DNA from: Deltaproteobacteria bacterium
Lineage (GTDB): Bacteria > Myxococcota > XYA12-FULL-58-9
DNA length: 64,000 nt
Assembly: GCA_016218825.1 (NCBI GenBank)
Contig: JACRCV010000041.1
Coordinates: 1 to 64,000 of the forward strand
Direction of reading: 5' to 3'
The position numbers and the translations under genes are program-made. This document shows, one piece after another, positions 9,001-17,800 of the stretch (position 1 is the stretch's first letter; each line of letters opens with the position of its first letter). The notes under the pieces are model-generated. The model was not told the origin of the DNA. It ran no database searches and saw only the letters and a list, made by a program, of their open reading frames with translations.

Positions 9001-12000
9001 TATCCTCACCGAGGGCGAAGGCCCAGGTCGTGACGAGCGCCTGCGCGCTGTAACGCGAGTAGTCGCCGCCGCGGTGCGAACGGACCCGGTAGACGTAGGT
9101 GTGCTCCGGCTCCAGGCCGAGGGTGTCGGTGTGGCCGACCATGTTCGGCCCCACGCCCGCGATGCGGGCAAACCCGCCGTGCCAGAGCTGCCGCTCGACC
9201 TCGAAGCCGTCCTCGACGCTGGCGAAGTCCTGCCACTCGAGGCGAACGGCCATCGCGCCCACCGCGGTCGCGATCAAGCTCGCCGGTGCCCCCGACGCCG
9301 TGACGATCCCGACGTCCGCGCTCGGCGTGCTCCAACCACAGACCGCGGTCTTGTACGCGGCGACTCGGTAGCGGTAGCTGGTCTCCGCCGTCAGCCCGCC
9401 GTCCACGTGGTTGCGCGCGGTCGTCGGCTCGAGCCCCACCTCGGAGAACAGAGTGCAATCGGCGCCGCTGCAGCGCTCGATACGGTAACCGCTCGCGTCG
9501 CTCGGCGTATGGCTCCACGCGATCGCGGTCGCCACGTCGCTCACGACCCGCGCGGTGACCCCGGTGGGCGCCGTCGACCGCGGCGTCGTCGCGTAGGCAG
9601 CAGCGCTCCAGTCGGTGATCCAATAGGGCGCCGCACCGCGCTCGGCGCGGATGCGGTAGCAGTACGTCCGGCCCTCGCAGGCCGTGGCGTCGACGTAGGC
9701 GGTCGCGTTGGCCGGCGCGTTCATCACCGCGACGCCGCCCGAGAAGTCGCAGCTGTCGCCGTCGACCCGCTCGATCCCAAAGCCGGTCTCCGAGCCCGTC
9801 ACATCGCCGAACCCGAGCCGCAGCTCGGTCGTGCTCGCAGGCGCCACCGTTAGAGTGGTGGGGACGCCGGGCAGGCCGGTCGCGGCGATCGCGGTGTTGC
9901 TGTAGGCCGTCGGCCAGACGCAGGCGGCGGTCTTGAAGGCCCGAGCCCGATAGGAATAGGAGGTGTCGAGATCGACCTGCAGATCGGCGTAGGCGCCGAT
10001 GCCGCCGACGACCGTCGCGATCGGCGCAAACCCCAGGGTTTGGCAGGTGGCGGTCTCGCAGCGCTCGAGGGTGAAGCCGCTTTCGTCGCTGTTGGTGTCG
10101 ACCCACGCCAGACCGATGTTCGACTCGTTCGCCCGGGTCGCGACCAGCGCCGACGGCACCGTGGGCACCGGCGTCGTCACCGTGACCGGTCCCGTCCACG
10201 CTGTCAGCCAGGTCGGCGCGGTGTTCTTCTCGGCGCGGATCCAATAGTGGTAGGTCGTCCCGGCGCAGACTCCGGTGTCGACGAGGAGCTGCGTGTTCGC
10301 GGCTGCGGCCAGCACCACGTTGCCGGCGGCATCGACGGCACATGGATCACCCGCGCAGCGCTGAACCGTGAAGACGGTCTCGGCGCCGGTGCGATCGACC
10401 CACTCGAGGTTGACGGTCGTGGTGTTGACCGGCGTCGCTCTAAGCGCGGAGGGCGCCGGCGGCGTCAACGTCGTCGCCGCGGCTTCGTTGCTGAACGCTG
10501 TCGTCCACCCGCAAGCGGCCGCCTTCACCGACCGAACCCGGTAGGTGTAGGAGGTCGAGACCTCGAGGTCGGTATCGCGGTAGGTGACGATGTTGGTGCC
10601 GACGGTGGTGAGCTGGCCGAAGGCCGGGCAGTCTCCGGCGCGGCAGCGTTGGATCTCGACGTAGGACTCATCGGCGTTGGTGTCGCTCCACGCCAGGGAG
10701 ATCTCCGACTCGGTGACCGCGGTCGCCACCAGCGTCGTCGGCGCCGCGATCGCCGGCAAGCTCACGTCTGCGCTCGGCGCGCTGGTCACGGTCCAGGTGG
10801 TCGTCACAGTGCGCGCCGCGACGACGCGGTAGCGATAGGTGGTAGCCGCACACACACCGGTGTCGGAGTACCGCCAGCTGTTCGCGCCGAGGGTCGCGAC
10901 CGGGGCGAAGGCGCTGCACGCCGCCGCCTCGCAGCGCTCGATCCGATACTCGCTCTCGGTGGCGGTGTTGTCCGTCCACGTCAGATCGATGCGCGTCGTG
11001 CCCACAGGCGTCACGGCGACGTTGGTCGGCCCGGCCACGGTCGTGACCGCCTCGGCTTGGCCGGAGTACCCCGTGTCCCAGCCGCAGCTCGCGGCCTTGG
11101 TGGCGCGCAGCCGGTAGCGATAGGTGCTGTTGGGCTGCAGGCCGGTGTTGACGAAGCTCGTGGCGTTGGCGGCGGCGACCGCGATCTCGGCGAAGTCGAC
11201 GCAGCTCGAGCCCAGACAGCGCTCGATCCTGAACCCGGTCTCGTCGACGGTGGTGTCCTGCCAGGTCAGGTTGATCCGGTCCTCGTAGCCGCGCGTCACC
11301 GCCAACAGCACCGGCGGCAACGGTGCAGCGCTGGTCGCCGCGGCCGGCCCACCGTAGGGGCTCGACCAGTCGGTGCCGTTGAACGCTTGGACCTGATAAC
11401 GGTAGGTCGTGCCGTTACAGATGCTGGTGTCGACGTAGCGCGTCGCGTTCGCCGCCGCGGTGGCGAGATAGCTGAAGCTCGTGCACCCGGGGCCGGTGCA
11501 GCGCTCGATGCGGAAGCCCTCTTCGCCGTCGGTGTTGTCGGTCCAGTCCAGACGCACTTGGGTCGTGTCCGGCGCCGACGCGGTGACGCTGCCGGGCGCC
11601 GCGGGAGCCAAGGTCATGGTCGCGGCCACCACCCATCGGCTGGTCTCGCCGCCGGCCTTGAAAGCCCGCAGGCGGTAGCAGTAGAGGGCGCTGGTATACC
11701 GGCCGCTGTCGGTGGCGCTGACCGCGTTGGCGGCGGTGGTCGCGACCACCGCCCATGCGCCCCCGGAGCTGCAATCGCCGCTCTTGCGCTCGAGCTGGTA
11801 GCCGGACTCCGAGGTCGAGTTGTCCACCCAGGTCACAGCGACCGTGGTGTAGCTCGGGGTAAGGACGAGCTGCGTCGGCACCTCCAACAGGTCGTTGGCG
11901 AGCTTCAACAGCAGCAGGTCGTAGTCGCCGACCGCGCTCGTCGTCGTGCCGACCACGAAGGCCTCCCCGAGCGCGTTCACCGCCACGCCGGCGGCGCGAT

Positions 12001-14881
12001 CCTCGCCTCCGGCGCTGCCGTCGTAGACCACGCCGTCGATGAACCGGCCGTGCTCGTCGTAGCGCACCCCCATGGCGTCGGAGTGGAGGCCGCCGTGGGT
12101 GTCACCGGCCAGCACCACGCGACCCGAGAGATCCATCGCCGCGCCGTGGACGACGTCGTCGTGACTGGAACGCACGAAGGTGTTCTGCCACAAGAGCGTA
12201 CCGTCGGTGTCGTAGCGCCGCAGGTGCCAGTCCCGGTCTTGCACCGCCGCGGTCACCGTGCCGACCACGACGGCGTCGAAGCTCACCGGGTCTACGAGCA
12301 GCGCCGTGGCGCGATCGTCCCCGCCCGACGGCGCGCCGTAGGACCGCTCCCATAACCGGGTGCCGCTCGCGCCGTCGTACTTCACCACGTAGAAGTCGGC
12401 CGTACCGGAGGCGCTGGCCGACACCCCGGCGACGTACACCGACGCCGACGGGCCGAGCGCCACCGCCATCGCGCAGTCCTCGCCGCCACCGGCGGTCGCG
12501 AGGATGTCCGTCCAGCCGCGGATCCCCGTCGCGCCGTCGTAACGCGCCGCAAACCAATCGTCATCGACCCCGTTGGCGCTCCTGCCGACGACGAAGACGT
12601 CGCCGGCCGGCGAGGTGGCGACCGCGGTGGGCTGGTCGTTGCCGTGCGCGCCGCGGTCATAGGGCGTCGCCTCCCACAAGAGCGCGCCGCTGTCGCTCAG
12701 TCGCAGCACGTAGACGTCATCGTCCCAGGCGGCGTTGCGTCCGTAACCGACGACGATGAAGCCGCCCGTGGGATCGGCGGCGACCGCCACCGCGACGCTG
12801 CGGTCGTCATCCCCCGCCGGGCCGTTGTATTGCCGCCCCCAGACACGCGCCCCGGTCGAGCCGTCGTACGCGAGCGTGTAGATGTCGTTCGAGTCGCCGC
12901 CGGGGAAGCTATAGAGGTAGGAGAAGCCCGACACCACCACGCCGCCCCCGGCGCCGACGGTGACCGTCGCCGGAAGATCGGAGCCGTCCTGGTCGCCGTT
13001 GTAGCGCGCCTCCCAGAGGATCTGGGGGTCGCTGCCGTCGACCTTCACCGTCAGGTAGTCGAACTGCCCCAGCGTCGAGTAGCTCGAGGCCACTGCCACC
13101 GGCCGATTGTCGGGCCCGGTCGCGATGCCGACGCCGAGGTCGTCACCGCCGTTCTGCAGCGCGTCGTAGACGAAGGTCCATTCGGGGGCGCCGAGCACGG
13201 CCTCGCTGGTGGCCGCGTGCGCCTCGTTGCTGTAGTCCGAGTACGTGCCCGCCCCGAGGTAGGCGCGAACGCGATAGGTGTAGTCGCTGTCGGGCGCGAT
13301 ACCGGTGTCGGTGTACGTCGCCCTTTGGGCGGCGAGCGTCGCCACCTCGACGAAGCTGCCGCTGGTGCCCGCGCGGCGCTCCACCTTGAAGCCGGTCTCG
13401 TTGTCGGAGTTGTCCACCCACGTCAGGCGAACCTCGAGGGCGGTGTCGACGGCGGCCCACAGCGCCGTCGGCCGGTTCAAGCTCCCCGGGTCCAGAGAGA
13501 CAAGAGCGACGTCGAGATCGGACGCGCCGCTCGCCGCCGCGTCGGCAAAGCCAGCGACCACGACGCTCCCGACCGGGGTGAGTCCGACACCTACCGCACG
13601 GTCGTTGCGCCCGGCGACGCCGCCCCAGCGCCGGGCCCACGCCTCGCCGCCGGTGCTCGACACGTACTTGAGCACCACGAAGTCGTAGTAGCCGCTCGCC
13701 TCGTCGAAGGAGTCGCCGGCGACGAAGACCGCATCAGCAGCCGGCGCCAGCACCAGCGCCACCCCCCGATCGGCGTTGCCGTTCACCGAGTTGTAGGTGC
13801 TGCTCCAGCGCACCTCGCCGGTGGCGTGATCATAGCGCACGGTGAGCACGTCGCTCGCGGTCGCCGGGTCGAAGGCATAGCCGGTCACGTAGACGTCGCC
13901 CGCGGCGTCGAGCTCCAGATCTCGGACCACCTCGTCGTAGCCGTCGTCGCGGCTGACCGTCCAGACGACGCTGCCGGTCGCGCCGCTCAGCTTGGTGACG
14001 TGGAAGTCGCGGTTGACGCCGTTCGCGTAGGTGCCGGCGACCACCACGTCGCCGCCGGCGTCCTGACGCACGAGCTCGCCCAACGAGTCGCCGCCGAGAG
14101 GACGGCGAGCCTCCCAGCGCCGGACGCCGTCGATCGTCCAGGCGATGACCACGAGCTCGAAGACCCCGGCGGCGTTCTGCGACTCGCCGGCCACGACGAC
14201 ACCGGCAGCGCCGACCGCGACCGCCGCCGCCCGATCGTGCCCGGCGGCCGTCCCGTCGTAGGTCCTCTGCCACAGCGGCGCGCCGGCGGCCGAATACTTC
14301 TGCAGCAGCAGGTCGTCGGGCCCGGCCGCGGTCTGCGAGTAGCCGGCCACGTAGACGTTGCGGCTCGCGTCGGCCGTCACCGCGGTGGCGCGATCGGTGC
14401 CGTTGGCGCTGCCGTTCACGCTCCGCTGCCACACGATGGCGCCGTCGGCCGCGGCAAACTTCACCGTGAGGAAATCGAAGCCGGTCCCGCCCCAGGTGTC
14501 GCCCGCCACCACGACGTCATCGGCGCCGTCGACCACCACCCCGGCCAGGTAGTCGTCGTGCCCGGCGCTGCCGTTCGTCTGCCGCCAGCGGACGCTCGTG
14601 CCATCCACCGAGTGCTTGGTGACCTGCCAATCCCGAGCGCCCGGCTCGTCGACGTAGCCGGCGACGACGACATTGCCGCCGGAGTCCATCGCCTGGTGCT
14701 TGGCCTCCTGCGACAGCGGCCGCGGGTCCACGAGAGTCCACAGCGTCGCGCCGCCGACACCGGGGATCGTCACGACCGGCACGACGAGCACCAGCGCGAA
14801 GAGGGCCGCCACGCCCGCGTTCAGCCACCGCCGCCGCCGGCGCCGGCCTACGGACACTCTGCGTTCGTCATCAGAGGTCAC
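8990..14881 (-). CDS. Giant beta-propeller (SBBP-like) and fibronectin type III repeat surface protein
   Basis: 1963 residues from GTG 14881, which overlaps the cytochrome stop as GTGA; GGGAGG lies five bases upstream. An Arg-rich stretch and one hydrophobic helix (~25-40) act as signal or anchor. Residues ~45-465 and ~565-1000 are two sets of propeller-like repeats with the recurring pattern G-x-V-x-V-A-G ... W ... Y-D/N-G, often GxDxA, typical of SBBP repeats. One FN3 module (~467-560) separates them and ten more run in tandem from ~1000 to the end. The FN3 units keep L-x-W-x-D, I-E-R-C and Y-R-Y-R-V signatures; most carry a Cys pair (IERCxxxxCxxF) suited to disulphides outside the cytoplasm. 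Expected to be a long extracellular or periplasmic rod. Coupling to the multihaem cytochrome suggests it scaffolds or exposes it. No sorting signal is visible; the protein ends in TCR. Confidence 0.9.
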   Translation of the reverse strand: MTSDDERRVSVGRRRRRRWLNAGVAALFALVLVVPVVTIPGVGGATLWTLVDPRPLSQEAKHQAMDSGGNVVVAGYVDEPGARDWQVTKHSVDGTSVRWRQTNGSAGHDDYLAGVVVDGADDVVVAGDTWGGTGFDFLTVKFAAADGAIVWQRSVNGSANGTDRATAVTADASRNVYVAGYSQTAAGPDDLLLQKYSAAGAPLWQRTYDGTAAGHDRAAAVAVGAAGVVVAGESQNAAGVFELVVIAWTIDGVRRWEARRPLGGDSLGELVRQDAGGDVVVAGTYANGVNRDFHVTKLSGATGSVVWTVSRDDGYDEVVRDLELDAAGDVYVTGYAFDPATASDVLTVRYDHATGEVRWSSTYNSVNGNADRGVALVLAPAADAVFVAGDSFDEASGYYDFVVLKYVSSTGGEAWARRWGGVAGRNDRAVGVGLTPVGSVVVAGFADAAASGASDLDVALVSLDPGSLNRPTALWAAVDTALEVRLTWVDNSDNETGFKVERRAGTSGSFVEVATLAAQRATYTDTGIAPDSDYTYRVRAYLGAGTYSDYSNEAHAATSEAVLGAPEWTFVYDALQNGGDDLGVGIATGPDNRPVAVASSYSTLGQFDYLTVKVDGSDPQILWEARYNGDQDGSDLPATVTVGAGGGVVVSGFSYLYSFPGGDSNDIYTLAYDGSTGARVWGRQYNGPAGDDDRSVAVAVAADPTGGFIVVGYGRNAAWDDDVYVLRLSDSGALLWEATPYDRGAHGNDQPTAVATSPAGDVFVVGRSANGVDDDWFAARYDGATGIRGWTDILATAGGGEDCAMAVALGPSASVYVAGVSASASGTADFYVVKYDGASGTRLWERSYGAPSGGDDRATALLVDPVSFDAVVVGTVTAAVQDRDWHLRRYDTDGTLLWQNTFVRSSHDDVVHGAAMDLSGRVVLAGDTHGGLHSDAMGVRYDEHGRFIDGVVYDGSAGGEDRAAGVAVNALGEAFVVGTTTSAVGDYDLLLLKLANDLLEVPTQLVLTPSYTTVAVTWVDNSTSESGYQLERKSGDCSSGGAWAVVATTAANAVSATDSGRYTSALYCYRLRAFKAGGETSRWVVAATMTLAPAAPGSVTASAPDTTQVRLDWTDNTDGEEGFRIERCTGPGCTSFSYLATAAANATRYVDTSICNGTTYRYQVQAFNGTDWSSPYGGPAAATSAAPLPPVLLAVTRGYEDRINLTWQDTTVDETGFRIERCLGSSCVDFAEIAVAAANATSFVNTGLQPNSTYRYRLRATKAASCGWDTGYSGQAEAVTTVAGPTNVAVTPVGTTRIDLTWTDNTATESEYRIERCEAAACSAFAPVATLGANSWRYSDTGVCAATTYRYRVVAARTVTTTWTVTSAPSADVSLPAIAAPTTLVATAVTESEISLAWSDTNADESYVEIQRCRAGDCPAFGQLTTVGTNIVTYRDTDLEVSTSYTYRVRSVKAAACGWTTAFSNEAAATTLTPPAPSALRATPVNTTTVNLEWVDRTGAETVFTVQRCAGDPCAVDAAGNVVLAAAANTQLLVDTGVCAGTTYHYWIRAEKNTAPTWLTAWTGPVTVTTPVPTVPSALVATRANESNIGLAWVDTNSDESGFTLERCETATCQTLGFAPIATVVGGIGAYADLQVDLDTSYSYRARAFKTAACVWPTAYSNTAIAATGLPGVPTTLTVAPASTTELRLGFGDVTGSETGFGIERVDGDSCDFSGGVAVMNAPANATAYVDATACEGRTYCYRIRAERGAAPYWITDWSAAAYATTPRSTAPTGVTARVVSDVATAIAWSHTPSDASGYRIERCSGADCTLFSEVGLEPTTARNHVDGGLTAETSYRYRVAAYKTAVCGWSTPSADVGIVTASGAPASLIATAVGAMAVRLEWQDFASVEDGFEVERQLWHGGFARIAGVGPNMVGHTDTLGLEPEHTYVYRVRSHRGGDYSRYSAQALVTTWAFALGEDTCR

Positions 14882-17800
14882 GGCGCCTCCCACTCCGACA
14901 CCCCGTTCCAGGAGTTGTCGGGCCACGACCCGGTCGGATGACAGTTCACGCCGCGCTGGCCCGAGCCGCGCGGGAAGCTGCCGCGACTGCCCTGGCCCAC
15001 GACCCCGCCGGCCGGCACCCGGCCGCGGTGCGCAAAATCGAGCGCGTTGGTGTCGAGCAGCTCCGGCAGGCCGGAGGCGTGCGGCTGGTGGCACTTGGAG
15101 CACGGGAAGGAGTGCTGGACGTTGTCGCCCCAGCCCTTCACCGCTTCGTGGACGCGGTCGAGGCTCCGCCAGGGCATGGTGTCATTGACGCCGTCCGCGA
15201 GCTCGGTCTTCGGGTGGCAGCGCAAACACAGACCGGCGAACTGCTCTTCGGTCTCGACGATGCGCGCCGCGCCGCCGAAGGTGTTCTGGTCGATGTTCAC
15301 CCCTGGGGTCGGCGGGTTGTTCTGGATGGTCAGCGCCGGCGGTGGCAGATCTTCCTTGTACGGCGACGTCAGCCACGTCCCTTTGAGCAGCGGCACGGCG
15401 TAGGCTTGGTTCGCCCCCAACGTCGGCGAGACGCCGTGGGGGTCGTGACACGGGGTGCACAGCCCGTCGATGGTCCCCATCGCCTCGGTCTCGAGGGGGA
15501 ACGAGGCCTTGAGGTGACCGCCGAGGACGTGGCGACTCTCTTTGTAGGCCATGCGCAGCTTCACGCCTCGCACGCCGTCGCCGAACCGCGGGCCGTCGCG
15601 GTAGCCCATGACCGGGGCCGACTCGCCGAAGGTCGAGGCGTAGCCCCACGGCGTCGCGCCGGCGTCCGGGGTCTCGTGACAGTCGAAGCACTGCGCGGCG
15701 CCGGCGTTGTAGGGGTTGGGATCGATCTTCGCCGCCTGGGCGGTGTACGTGCTCCGGTAGCCGCCCTTGCCTGCCTGGGTCTCCTTCAGGTTGCCGCCGT
15801 TCTTGGTGCCGTTGAAGGTCACGTAGCTCGAGGTGACACCCTGGGTCTTGGAGCCGTGCGAGCTGTGACAGTCGAAGCACGCCACGCGCTCGGTGCCGGT
15901 GCGGCTGTTCGCGATCGGCCCGTCGACCCCGGTCGCGACGCTGAAGCCGCCCTCGTTGGCCTCAGGGTGACCGTGCGCCGAGTAGGCCTTGAGGACGCTC
16001 TTTGGCGCCGCGCCCGCGACGCCCGGGTACTTGCCCCAGGGGGTGGTCGCGGTCTGCTCGTAGCGGCTGGCGATGCTCGTCGTGTCCCAGGCGTACTGAC
16101 GCGGCGTCTTGCAGTCGCCGTGCTCGGCGTCGACGACGTCGAACGGCCGGGTGTCGTTGTTCTGGTCGGAGTGACACGACAGGCAGTGCGCGGTCACCTT
16201 GGCGACCTCGGCCCGCTCCTCCACCGTCCCGATCTTGCCGGCGACGAACTGCACCGCGGTGCTGCCGAGAGCGAACGTCGGCGGCCGGGTCCCCGGGCCC
16301 CAGATCGCGAGATCCACCGGCGCGTTCCTGATCGAGGTGTGGCTCTGGAAGTCGTAGCCCTCGTGATGCTCGGTGTTGATGATGCCAATCTCGGTCGCCT
16401 CGAAGTGGCAGGCGTAGCAGTGGCGGCCGGTGACCTCCGTCCCCTGGATGTGATGCGAGCTCGCGGCGAGCTGCGCCATCACGTTCATCCGGTCGCCGAC
16501 GACGCCGGCGTGACACTTGACGCAGTCGCGCGGCAGGCTGAAGCCCGAGTGGCGCGGCACCGGCTTGGCCCGGTGACAGGTGCCGCAGGCCTGGTGACTG
16601 GCGTGCGAGTCGGTGAAGCGGTGCTCGTGGCACTCGGTGCAGATCCGACCGGCCTGATGGCCGTCGCCGTAGTCATAGCGGTAGTGCTGCCGCGGCTCGG
16701 AGTGGCAAACGTTGCAGACGCCGTCGTACGGCGGGTTGGCGCGGGCGTAGTCGAAGCCGGTCTGCTTGCGGGTGAACTTCGCCTCGCGGCGCGTCAGGGG
16801 GATGCCGAAGGTGCCGTCGGTGGTGAGCGCGATCGACTTCTGGATCATGTAGAGGTTGGCGTCGCCGTGCGGATCGTGGCAGTCCCAGCAGAACTTGCCG
16901 CCCTTCCACACGCCGTCGTTGACGTAGGCGTTCCAGTGCTTGTAGCCGAAGTGGGTCGAGGTGGCGCGTGACACCGCGGTGACGAGCCCGGTGCCGGGGT
17001 CGTAGCCCGGGACGTACTGCGCGCCGCTGTGGCACTCGGTGCACTGGCCATCGGCGCCGCCGTCGTGACACTGGAGGCAGACGCCCATCATCACGTACTG
17101 GTTCTGCACGTCGGCCTTCTGCGAGGCGGTCCAGACCCCGGCCCCGGCCTTGTGGGTGCTGGCGTCGTCGAGGTGGCATCCGGCCACGACGCACGAGCCG
17201 CCGCCGCCGGCATAGGGCGCGTGGTCGGGCGGCCCTGGGATCTGATCGAGCTGCGGCGCCAGCGTCGATTCGACAGCGTCGTGACAGGCCCGACACTCGT
17301 CGTCCTGGTGCTCCATGTGACAGAACACGCACTCCTTCTCGAAGCGCCGGTTGTACTGCTCGTGCTTCTTCAGGCGGAACGGGTTGTCGGCCACCTTGTG
17401 CAGGACCTTGTTGTCGTGACAGTACCAACACGGGTTTCCCGGAAAGTTGGCGGCCGGGTTCCCGGAAGGGTACGGACCGGCGGCGGTCGGCCGGCCGTGG
17501 CCGGTCGTTTGCCACTCGACCATGTTGATCCGCGCCCGCCGGCTGTTCCAGGCATTGAAGTCGTCGACGTCGGCCTCGGTCGTGCCGTGGCAGGTGAAGC
17601 AGAGGATGGCGTTGTTGGCGGAGTCGCCCCACTGCGGCTCGTCCCCGGTGTGGCAGACGGTGTTGGCGCAGGTCTTGGTGACCGGGTCGTAGGTGCCGCC
17701 GTCCTTGAAGGCCACGTCCTTGACGCGGTTGACGTGATACGCCGGGTTGATGTGGCTGAGCTCGGACATGTGGCCGGACGGGACGCGGTCCTTGTGGCAG

